From AC-32 sp963765785 (GTDB lineage: Bacteria; Actinomycetota; Thermoleophilia; Gaiellales; Gaiellaceae): a stretch of DNA of 64,000 nucleotides. The stretch is taken from assembly GCA_963765785.1 (NCBI GenBank), contig CAVXXW010000009.1, positions 310,001-374,000 of the forward strand, read 5' to 3'. A program made the translations under genes and the position numbers. The notes under the pieces are model-generated. The model was not told the origin of the DNA and did not search any database. It saw only the letters and a program-made list of their open reading frames with translations. Each line of letters starts with the position of its first letter. The first letter of the stretch is position 1. This document shows, piece after piece, positions 29,528-37,806 of the stretch.

Positions 29528-29558
29528 GACGCGGGTTCGATTCCCGCCGCCTCCACCT
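29528..29558 (+). repeat. att-like repeat, copy 2
   Basis: Exact 31 bp copy of the ssrA 3' end. No tRNA-like or tmRNA-like body precedes it, so it is a recombination scar and not a gene. It abuts the stop codon of the hydrolase at 29560. The stretch 29366-29527 has an acidic frame on the minus strand without a start. Confidence 0.88.
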
Positions 29559-29559
29559 T

Positions 29560-30108
29560 TCAATCCGGCAGCGTGCAGGCTGCCGCGGTCGTCACGACCT
29601 CCGCGAACTCGTCCTGGAGGTTGATGCCGGTCATGCGCGCGATCTCGGCAGCCGGCACCACCTCGCCATCCGGCGCGGCGATGTCGAACGTGTGGGTCGC
29701 GTCGAGGACGAACCACACGTCGTACCCGAGGTCGGAGCCGATGCGAGCCGTCGTCTCACAGCAAAAGTTCGTCTGAATCCCGCACACCGCGATCGCGCCG
29801 ATCTCGCGCTCGCGCAGCCATGCGTCGAGATCGACATCTCCGTGAAACGACGAGTGCACTGTCTTGACAATGCGCAGATCAGGCTCGCCGGCGACGGCCT
29901 CTCTCAGCTCGAAGCCGGGCGTGCCGCGCTCGAGCGGTCCACCCCGCCAATCGTGCTGAACGACCACGATCGGGTCGCCGCGCTGGCGCCACGCGGCAAT
30001 CAGCTTGGCGACGTTCTCCTCGGCATGGGGGTTGTCGCGAGGTCCGAGCGCTGGATCCTCGAAGCCCCGCTGAACGTCGACCACCAGCAGCGCACGCTGC
30101 TCGATCAT
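29560..30108 (-). CDS. Isochorismatase-like cysteine hydrolase
   Basis: A 182 aa hydrolase of the nicotinamidase/isochorismatase fold. The catalytic aspartate is in LLVVDVQRGFEDP near residue 11, the lysine in RIVKTVHSSFHG near 82, and the nucleophilic cysteine in CGIQTNFCCETTAR near 114. The lid and metal residues for nicotinamidase are not clear, so the substrate is open. The stop codon lies 2 bp from att-like copy 2. It is divergent from the aldehyde dehydrogenase, with an 80 bp shared promoter region. Confidence 0.85.
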   Translation of the reverse strand: MIEQRALLVVDVQRGFEDPALGPRDNPHAEENVAKLIAAWRQRGDPIVVVQHDWRGGPLERGTPGFELREAVAGEPDLRIVKTVHSSFHGDVDLDAWLREREIGAIAVCGIQTNFCCETTARIGSDLGYDVWFVLDATHTFDIAAPDGEVVPAAEIARMTGINLQDEFAEVVTTAAACTLPD

Positions 30109-30188
30109 GCGGCTGACCCTACGGAAATCGCGGTTCTTGGCTTGAACGCGTTAGAGTCGCCACAGTCCGACCGACGGAGGAGCGAGAG

Positions 30189-31559
30189 GTGACGAGCATC
30201 TACGCAGTTGTCGACCCCGCGACCGGCGAAACGGTCAAGGAGTACCCCACGATCACCGACGACGAGCTGCGGGACGCCGTCGCGCGCGCCGACCGAGCGC
30301 ACCGGGAATGGTCGAAAGCTGCGACTGTCGCCGATCGCGCCTCGCTTGTGCGGCGCGTCGGCGAGCTGCACTCGGAACGGCGGAAGGAACTCGCGGAGAT
30401 CATCGTCGCCGAGATGGGCAAGCCGGTCGGTCAGGCGCGGGGCGAGGTCGACTTCTGCGCGTCGATCTACGAGTTCTACGCCGACAATGCGGAAGCCCTG
30501 ATGGCGGACGAGCCGATCGAGCTCCTCGCGGGTCAGGGGTCGGCCGTCGTCCGTCGCAGCTCGCTGGGCGTGCTCCTGGGGATCATGCCGTGGAACTTCC
30601 CCTACTACCAGGTCGCACGCTTCGCGGCGCCGAACCTGATCATCGGCAATACGGTCCTGTTGAAGCACGCGCCACAGTGCCCGCAGTCGGCCGAGGCGAT
30701 GGCGCAGATGTTCGTCGACGCCGGCTTCCCCGACGGGGCCTACGTGAACATCTACGCCACGAACGAGCAGATCGAGTGGGTAATCGCCGATCCACGCGTC
30801 CGCGGCGTCTCCGTCACCGGCTCCGAGCGCGCCGGCGCCGCCGTCGCGGAGATCGCTGGCCGGCATCTGAAGAAGGTCGTTCTCGAGATGGGCGGCTCCG
30901 ACCCGTTCATCGTCCTCGGCACCGACAACCTCGACAAGACGGTCGAGGACGCTGTCGCCGCCCGGATCGACAACGCGGGCCAGTCGTGCAACGCCGCGAA
31001 GCGGCTGATCGTGATCGACGAGCTCTACGAGCCGTTTCTCGAGAAGTTCACGGCGGCGCTCACCGCCGTGAAGCAGGGCGATCCGCGCGAACGCGAGACG
31101 GAGTGCGGGCCGCTGTCCTCTCAGGTTGCGGCCGACCGCCTCGAGGATCAGGTCCGGCGCGCGGTCAAGCAGGGCGCGACGGTCGTCGCCGGCGGCAAGC
31201 GCAACGGCAACTACTTCGAGCCGACGGTGCTGACCGACGTCACCCCGGAGAACGACATCTACCGTGAGGAGCTCTTCGGCCCGGTCGCGCAGGTCTATCG
31301 TGTGCCGTCGGAGGACGAGGCGGTCGCGCTCGCAAACGACACGCCGTACGGACTCGGCTCGTACGTGATGACGAACGACCTAGAGCAGGCCGAGCGCGTC
31401 GCGGACCGGATCGACGCCGGCATGGTCTACGTGAACATTGTCGGCGCGGACGGAGCTGAGCTGCCGTTCGGCGGCACGAAACGCTCCGGCTTCGGACGCG
31501 AGCTCGGCCGCTACGGCGCCGACGAGTTCGTCAACAAGAAGCTGATCCGCATCGGTTGA
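30189..31559 (+). CDS. NAD(P)-dependent aldehyde dehydrogenase
   Basis: A 456 aa ALDH superfamily enzyme oxidising an aldehyde to the acid, close to the succinate-semialdehyde dehydrogenase group in length. GIMPWNFPYYQVARF is the cofactor-binding region, VLEMGGSDPFIVL carries the general-base glutamate, and NAGQSCNAAKR the catalytic cysteine. GTKRSGFGRELGRYGADEFVN closes the protein. GTG 30189 follows GGAGGAGCGAG. TAGAGT at 30152-30157 is a candidate -10. Substrate not readable. Confidence 0.9.
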   Translation: MTSIYAVVDPATGETVKEYPTITDDELRDAVARADRAHREWSKAATVADRASLVRRVGELHSERRKELAEIIVAEMGKPVGQARGEVDFCASIYEFYADNAEALMADEPIELLAGQGSAVVRRSSLGVLLGIMPWNFPYYQVARFAAPNLIIGNTVLLKHAPQCPQSAEAMAQMFVDAGFPDGAYVNIYATNEQIEWVIADPRVRGVSVTGSERAGAAVAEIAGRHLKKVVLEMGGSDPFIVLGTDNLDKTVEDAVAARIDNAGQSCNAAKRLIVIDELYEPFLEKFTAALTAVKQGDPRERETECGPLSSQVAADRLEDQVRRAVKQGATVVAGGKRNGNYFEPTVLTDVTPENDIYREELFGPVAQVYRVPSEDEAVALANDTPYGLGSYVMTNDLEQAERVADRIDAGMVYVNIVGADGAELPFGGTKRSGFGRELGRYGADEFVNKKLIRIG

Positions 31560-31711
31560 GCAAGAGGATCGTCTTCCTCCCGAAGGCTCCCGGAATCGTG
31601 CAAGCGTGCTGACTCATCCGGCGTGTCGCTGTCTTCCACGGACTCGCTCGCGGCAGGCCCCCGTGGCCGAAGCCGGACTTCGTGCTGGATGGAGAAGCTC
31701 TCTGACGCTTC

Positions 31712-31743
31712 GGGGGTCATTCGGGCACACTGGCCCAGGCGAG
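31712..31743 (+). repeat. Dispersed cargo repeat, copy D
   Basis: GGGGGTCATTCGGG then CACACTGGCCCAGGCGAG. Lies after the aldehyde dehydrogenase and 31 bp before att-like copy 3. The surrounding gap 31560-32192 holds otherwise only this repeat, copy 3 and a gene fragment. Confidence 0.72.
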
Positions 31744-31774
31744 CGTGGTCTGTCGAGAGCCGTTTGAAACCTTG

Positions 31775-31800
31775 CGCGGGTTCGATTCCCGCCGCCTCCA
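31775..31800 (+). repeat. att-like repeat, copy 3 (26 bp)
   Basis: CGCGGGTTCGATTCCC then GCCGCCTCCA, identical to 26 bp of the ssrA 3' end. Defines the right edge of a second segment (29559-31774) with two genes and no recombinase. The preceding sequence does not fold as a tRNA. Confidence 0.75.
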
Positions 31801-31894
31801 TCGGCCTGGTTAAGCGAAAATATGGATCGCGACATCGACACATCCCGCGGGTAATCGAATCGCCGATTCCCGCGTCCGACAGCGGAGCCGGCGC

Positions 31895-32125
31895 CGGTTC
31901 GATTTCTCCCCGCGCCAAGCCCTCTTCTACAACGACCACCCAGACGCGATCATCGAGGACTTCGACCGGACCGAGAACGTCCCGAAGGACGTCCTAGTCC
32001 CGAGCAGTGAAGCTCTGAACCGAGACGCGGCGGGCCTCCCTCCCGTTGTCGTCTCCGCGTGGTCTCGCGTACGCGGGTGCCACCGGGCGGGAGTGACCAT
32101 CGCCTGGCCCTCGGGTTCGTCTTGA
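31895..32125 (+). pseudogene. Start-less coding fragment after att-like copy 3
   Basis: An open frame with strong G/C third-position bias reads RFDFSPRQALFYNDHPDAI and EDFDRTENVPKDVLVPSS, but no ATG, GTG or TTG start exists back to the stop at 31811-31813. It looks like the remains of a gene whose 5' end was lost at the insertion. Family unknown. Confidence 0.3.
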
Positions 32126-32192
32126 CTGCCCCTCGACCCTTTGAGAGCATCATCGCAAACTGGCATCTACAGGAATCGGGGGTGGTCTCGGT

Positions 32193-32777
32193 ATGTCGGA
32201 TTCTGAGTTCGAGCAACTAACCGAGGAAGAACGAGAGAAGGATCCCGTGTGCCGTGCGGCCGTCGGACGCGTCGCCGCAGTCATCGCCCTCGTAGTTGGC
32301 GCGTTGCTGGTCGTCTCAGCGGGTCTCGGTGGCACCGCCTCCGGTGGTCTGCGGGCGCAAAAGACCGCGTTCTCGCCGCTCAGCCGCGACGCCACTCAGC
32401 TCTCAATCGGCTTGCAGGTGACGCCGCGCACGACGACCCGCGGCAAGACCGTCACCTACCTGCTGCGAGTCTCCAACCCCGGCGCTGCCTCCGCCAGGCT
32501 GGTGCGGGTCTGCGACCAGATTCCGCTTAGGATGAACCTCGTCAGCGCGCCTCCTGGGTTCGTGCGCGGTGGTGGCCGACTGGTCTGCAGGAGATTCGCC
32601 AGCCTGCCGGCCCACGGAACGTTGATCTTCAAGTTTCGGATGCAAGTCTCACCGTCGGCCGGCGGCGGCGTGATCGTCAACACCGCCTACGCCAGGGCGA
32701 GCGGCATGGTCAGCTTCATCTACGCCCAGGTACCGCTCACGATCGGCGTGCTGAGTCCGTGCGGCTCGCGGTGCTGA
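32193..32777 (+). CDS. Membrane-anchored DUF11-like protein
   Basis: A 194 aa protein. An acidic cytoplasmic start (MSDSEFEQLTEEEREKD) precedes one membrane helix at about 27-48. The outer part is a beta-rich domain like the DUF11/conserved-repeat family: GLQVTPRTTTRGKTVTYLLR, then NPGAASARLVRVCDQIPLRM and ending VNTAYARASG. Four cysteines in the outer part could form disulfides. ATG 32193 follows GGGGGTGG. Likely surface-exposed; no function known. The next 500 bp (32778-33284) hold no gene I can support. Confidence 0.72.
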   Translation: MSDSEFEQLTEEEREKDPVCRAAVGRVAAVIALVVGALLVVSAGLGGTASGGLRAQKTAFSPLSRDATQLSIGLQVTPRTTTRGKTVTYLLRVSNPGAASARLVRVCDQIPLRMNLVSAPPGFVRGGGRLVCRRFASLPAHGTLIFKFRMQVSPSAGGGVIVNTAYARASGMVSFIYAQVPLTIGVLSPCGSRC

Positions 32778-33284
32778 GCATCGCGCGCCTCCTCGGCTGA
32801 GAGCCGGGAATCAGGCGCCGTCGCACGGGCTTGATCCCGATCGTCGAACGCGAGGTCGCCTCGGGACGCACGACGACGACGCCGACCAGCCGCCGGGTGC
32901 TCGTCGTCGAGGACACCTAGGTTGAGGGAGAGGGCGGTCTCTCGGCCCGACCCCAGGGCCACCGCCCTCTCCCGGCCGCCGCTGCTGTCACCGGGAGACA
33001 CGGACGGTCTAGTCCCGGTGGCGGAAAGAGCGGAGACCAATGCATGTGACGTCGAAAACGCGCCTTCGAACTGGTCAGGTGGGTCATTCGTTGCTCGCGT
33101 CCGCAGGCGTAAGCGGGTACTTACATGTACGACGCGTACTCGCACGGGCGAAGGCGGTGGAGGACCGGCGCCGGCTGCCAGCATTGGGCTGAGCGAGACA
33201 GTCCTCTCACTGGTCGACGCCGAGCGATTCGGCGACACCGTACTGCGCCGGTCGCTTGACCTGAGCCACCTCTGAGGCGTCCCT

Positions 33285-34394
<1,110 letters not shown>

Positions 34395-34470
34395 GCCACC
34401 TCACGCCTGCGCCGCCCATCGGCGCTCCCGCCGATCAGCATCGAAACGGTCGCGCTAGGTTAAGGCCGAC

Positions 34471-35757
34471 GTGGGTCAGAGCCGGCAATCGCCCTTGAAC
34501 TTGAACTCGTTGCTGGCGGCGGTCGAGGCGGCGCCGCCGGTCGCGGCGGTCGATGTGCTCGCCGCCGCGCTGGCGGAGGCGATCGGTGCGCGCGAGGTGA
34601 GCTTCCTGATCGCCGACTTCAGTGGGCGGTCGCTGATCCGGCTGGGCCACTCGCGCGGAGGAGGGGCACTTCGGTTGCCCGGCCAGGAGACTGCGGAGCG
34701 CGTGCCTTTGGCTGGAACGCCCCACGGGCGGGCGCTGGCCGCCCAGGCCGTCGAGGTGATCGCGGAGGATCGCGGCGCCCGGTTGTTCGCGCCGGTGACG
34801 AGCCGTGGTGAGGCGGTCGGCGTTCTCGAGCTGGAGCTGGAGAACTTCCCGGTTAAGCAGACGGTGGCAGATGTCGCTCTCGCGGGGCACTTCCTCGCGT
34901 ACGTGGTAATCGCGAACCGCCGTTACACCGATCTCTTCGAGTGGGGACAGCGCTCGGTACCGCTGTCGCTGGCGGCGGAGATCCAGCATCGGCTGCTGCC
35001 CGGTGCCTTTACCTGCGAGGCCGGGCAGTTCACTCTCGCGGCCTGGCTCCAGCCGGCGGGTGAGGTTGGCGGCGACACCTTCGACTTTTCCTTGGAGCGG
35101 GAAACGCTGCATCTGTCGATGACCGACGCGATGGGCCACACGATGGATGCCGCGCTGTTGGCGACCGTGCTCGTCGGAGCCCTCCGCAACGCCCGTCGCC
35201 GCGGGGTCGAGCTGGCCGAGCAGGCGCGGCTAGCGAACGATGCGCTAGCCGAGCAGGCCGGAGAGAGCCAGTTCGTCACTGGCCTACTGGTGCGGATCGA
35301 CCTAGCGAGAGCGACGGCCCGCATCGTCAACGCTGGCCATCCCCCGCCGCTCCGGCTGCGGGGCGGGCACGTCGAGCGGGTTCATCTGGAGGCCGACCGC
35401 CCGTTCGGGGTGCAGGAAGGAGGCGGCTACCGGGTGCAAGCGCTGCACTTAGAGGTAGGAGACCGGCTGATGTTCGTCACCGACGGCATGCTGGAGCGCG
35501 ACGCCGCGCTGATGAACATCGCCGCGGTCGTCGCGGAGGGCATCGACATGCATCCCCGCGAGGCGGTGCAGCACCTCACCCATGCGGTCCTCCAGGCAGG
35601 CGGCGGCCATCTACAGGACGACGCCACGGCGCTGTGTCTCGATTGGCACGGCGGCCCTCCGCGCGACCGCGACGCGACTTCCGGAGCAAACCGCGAAGGA
35701 CGGGCCGATCAGGCGTCGCGGCCGCCGCGTTCCCTCCAACGGCGTCAGAAACGATGA
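34471..35757 (+). CDS. SpoIIE-family PP2C phosphatase (RsbU-like) with GAF-like N-terminus
   Basis: A 428 aa serine phosphatase of the partner-switching type that would dephosphorylate an anti-anti-sigma protein. Residues about 20-150 form a GAF-like domain; the catalytic part starts at AAEIQHRLLPG, with metal aspartates in GEVGGDTFDF and MTDAMGHTMDAALLA, then INAGHPPPLRLRGG-type sequence (IVNAGHPPPLRLRGG) and QDDATALCLDW. The start is GTG 34471. No partner RsbV/RsbW genes are next to it. Confidence 0.86.
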   Translation: MGQSRQSPLNLNSLLAAVEAAPPVAAVDVLAAALAEAIGAREVSFLIADFSGRSLIRLGHSRGGGALRLPGQETAERVPLAGTPHGRALAAQAVEVIAEDRGARLFAPVTSRGEAVGVLELELENFPVKQTVADVALAGHFLAYVVIANRRYTDLFEWGQRSVPLSLAAEIQHRLLPGAFTCEAGQFTLAAWLQPAGEVGGDTFDFSLERETLHLSMTDAMGHTMDAALLATVLVGALRNARRRGVELAEQARLANDALAEQAGESQFVTGLLVRIDLARATARIVNAGHPPPLRLRGGHVERVHLEADRPFGVQEGGGYRVQALHLEVGDRLMFVTDGMLERDAALMNIAAVVAEGIDMHPREAVQHLTHAVLQAGGGHLQDDATALCLDWHGGPPRDRDATSGANREGRADQASRPPRSLQRRQKR

Positions 35758-35814
35758 CCCGGGCGTGGCGCAATCCGTGAGGGTCCCGAGTCTGGCGGCG
35801 CGCGGGCTGAGCGT

Positions 35815-35970
35815 TTAGCGCCGCTCGAGCCGGCGGCCGCTCTCGGTGTCGGGCGGGGTGTAGTTGAGCTCGTAGTGGTGGTACAGAGCTGACTCATCGG
35901 CCCGGGACAGCTCGTCGCCGTGCAGCTCGATATTGGGCGCGCTCTTGACCTGCTCCCTCGTCACGTCCAT
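35815..35970 (-). pseudogene. PRC-barrel protein C-terminal remnant
   Basis: A 51-codon frame, MDVTREQVKSAPNIELHGD then LYHHYELNYT, matches the C-terminal tail seen after PRC-barrel domains (VTREQVK-SAP, Y-HY). The barrel itself is not readable upstream, where the frame turns into unrelated sequence, so this is a fragment. 35971-36117 holds nothing else identifiable. Confidence 0.4.
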
Positions 35971-36117
35971 TTGCAGGGCTAGGGAGAGAACACTGAGCGC
36001 CGACCCCAGGGCCGTATCGGTTGCGCGAAAGATCGGCCGCGTGGGACTCGTAGCCGGGTCGAGCCCGAGTGCTCCTTGTTCGGGGTGAGCTCGCTCTCGG
36101 TCTGTTCTAGCCCTCGA

Positions 36118-36324
36118 TCAGTCTTGGGGTTCAGTCTGCTCGCCCATCAGAAGCTCCTCGATGTACGCAACGGCTGACCGGTGGATGCTGACTCGATGGC
36201 CGAGCGCAGCAGCCGTCGCCAGCGTGAATAGGCCAGCTTCGTGCTCGAGTCGCTGCTGCACTTGGTCAAAGTCCTCCTCGACGGTGATCGACGGCCCTCC
36301 GCTGAAGTAGACGTGCGTCGGCAT
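36118..36324 (-). CDS. Small hypothetical protein
   Basis: A 68 aa acidic protein starting MPTHVYFSGGPSITVEED, with a predicted strand followed by helices (RLEHEAGLFTLATAAALGHRV). ATG 36324 has AAGGAG at ideal distance. Not recognised. The first residues suggest a beta-hairpin; it could be a small regulatory or toxin/antitoxin-size protein, but nothing supports that further. Confidence 0.6.
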   Translation of the reverse strand: MPTHVYFSGGPSITVEEDFDQVQQRLEHEAGLFTLATAAALGHRVSIHRSAVAYIEELLMGEQTEPQD

Positions 36325-36494
36325 AGAGTCTCCTTCTCTACCTCGACAGTTTGAGGCGGCATTCTCCCGTTGCACGCCCTCTGGCGTCCGTGGGTTCCTG
36401 CGATTCACAACGTTGTCAAAGACCGAGTGTTGGCTCGACGCATTTGGCCAGTGTGGGGCGGACACCGTTGAGCCTGGGTATCTTCTGGCGGCCG

Positions 36495-37046
36495 ATGAGC
36501 CGCGCTCTCGTCATCGTCGACATCCAGAACGACTACTTCCCGGGCGGCGCCTACCCGCTCGTCGGCCCCGAGGAGGCCGCGGCCGCTGCGCGGAGGGTGC
36601 TCGAGGCCTACCGCGAACGCGGCGAAGCGGTCGTGCACGTCCAGCACGTCTGGGACGCGGCCGATGCGTCGTTCATGAGGTCCGGCACGGCGGGCGTCGA
36701 GATCCACGAGAGCGGGTTGCCCCGCACGAGGGTGAGCCGGTTGTCCAGAAGGCACACCCGAATGCGTTCCTCGACACGGCGCTGGAGCAGGAACTGCGCG
36801 ACCGCGGGGTCGACCACCTGGTCGTTCTGCGGAATGATGACGAGCATGTGTGTCGACGCGACCGTCCGGGCCGCTGTCGACCTCGGCTTCCAGGCCACTG
36901 TTGTCCACGATGCATGCGCGGCGCCCGACCTGGAGTTTGCTGGTGAGACGATCCCCGCGCCCGCGGTGCACGGCGCGTTCATCGCTGCGCTCGGCGACAG
37001 CTACGCCGATGTGCGCTCCGCGGACGAACTCGTCACCGGCCGATAA
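36495..37046 (+). pseudogene. Isochorismatase-family cysteine hydrolase, two frame changes
   Basis: Starts MSRALVIVDIQNDYFPGGAY with the catalytic aspartate, in the frame from ATG 36495. Near 36712 sense moves to another frame (VQKAHPNAFLDTALEQELRD, with the catalytic lysine in QKAHPN), and near 36830-36840 returns to the first (CGMMTSMCVDATVRAAVDLG, nucleophile cysteine, then AAPDLEF). Two compensating changes 120 bases apart leave the ends in the same frame. All catalytic residues survive, so sequence error is plausible. The 3' end overlaps the MBL hydrolase tail to tail. Confidence 0.75.
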
Positions 37047-37662
37047 GCCTCTGGAGCGGCGAAGGAGATTCTCCATCCCGCGGTGTGTCTTGGTGCGCTA
37101 GCCAGATCCGTCGCGGAGCGAGGCTCGTGAGCATCTCGGCGGCAGCGTTTTCGGGCGCGTCGAACTCGCTCCAGGTATAGGCAACGTCGCCGGCGACGAC
37201 CACCAGGCCGTCGTCGGTTTCGACCAGTACCGATTGATGTCCAGGCGTGTGGCCTGGCGTGGGGACGACGCGGAGGCCGGGCAGGATTTCCTGCTCGCCT
37301 TCCAACTCCACGTACGTGGCGCCGTCGAACTCGACCCACTCGGGAATCGTGTAGTCCTCCGCCCGGGCCGCCTCGCGCTCGATCCGCTGCACGTAGATCG
37401 GCGTCCCCGCGAAGAGGCGGTTCCCGCCGCAGTGGTCGAAGTGCAGGTGGGTGTTGATCACGCAGAGGACGTCACGCGGGATGGCGTCCGGGTCGAAGTG
37501 CGGCGACCACTCCTGGTCGAGCTCGGGTGTCGAGTCGATCAACCCGGTGTCGACCAGCACGCGGCCCTGCGGGTGCTCGACGACGTGTACGTAGCCGGGC
37601 CAGCGTTCTCCGTCGACGAGGACGTCGCCATAGCGGATCGCTTGCACGTCGGCCAGACGCAT
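37033..37662 (-). CDS. MBL-fold metallo-hydrolase (lactonase-like)
   Basis: A 209 aa metallo-beta-lactamase fold hydrolase. The metal motif HLHFDHCGG is near residue 72; GHTPGHQSVLVET and VVAGDVAYTWSEFD supply later ligands. Length and the region RVLVDTG resemble N-acyl-homoserine lactonases, but substrate is not decided. The ATG at 37662 (MRLADVQAIRYGD) is chosen; the open frame before it shows no homology. Confidence 0.85.
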   Translation of the reverse strand: MRLADVQAIRYGDVLVDGERWPGYVHVVEHPQGRVLVDTGLIDSTPELDQEWSPHFDPDAIPRDVLCVINTHLHFDHCGGNRLFAGTPIYVQRIEREAARAEDYTIPEWVEFDGATYVELEGEQEILPGLRVVPTPGHTPGHQSVLVETDDGLVVVAGDVAYTWSEFDAPENAAAEMLTSLAPRRIWLAHQDTPRDGESPSPLQRLIGR

Positions 37663-37806
37663 TCGCCCCACTATGCCGGTCGCCAAGGAATCGAGCGACC
37701 GGAAGGTCGACCGTGAACACGGAACCCGGAGTCGGAGGCCGCTAGGGCTCGTCCATCTCATCTGCAAGTCTCACAACAGCGGCGCCGCACGGGAGAGAAT
37801 CGACGG

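Larger units (their letters stand above)
24097..29558. mobile_element. Degraded integrative element inserted in the 3' end of ssrA
   Basis: Bounded by an exact 31 bp direct repeat: the ssrA 3' end (24097-24127) and 29528-29558. A tyrosine recombinase gene abuts the ssrA end and a HUH-type rep gene abuts the far end, the layout of small actinobacterial integrative elements. In between are an ABM-like protein, a GNAT, a membrane protein and a cation-efflux-like protein. The recombinase and rep are both interrupted, so the element is probably not mobile now. No transfer protein of the FtsK/SpoIIIE type is present. Confidence 0.8.

Noticed and set aside
29490..29560. tRNA gene at att-like copy 2
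   Set aside because: Only T-arm and acceptor 3' half are present; no acceptor 5' strand, D arm or anticodon arm upstream.
26084..31743. CRISPR array or integron attC sites from the dispersed repeats
   Set aside because: Spacing is hundreds to thousands of bases with genes in between, no regular spacers, and no GTTRRRY/RYYYAAC ends or integron integrase.
31740..31802. tRNA gene at att-like copy 3
   Set aside because: Same reason: just the ssrA-like 3' end, no cloverleaf.
32820..32920. Response-regulator start (RVLVVEDT) near 32900
   Set aside because: The frame stops right after T; the similarity covers only eight residues.
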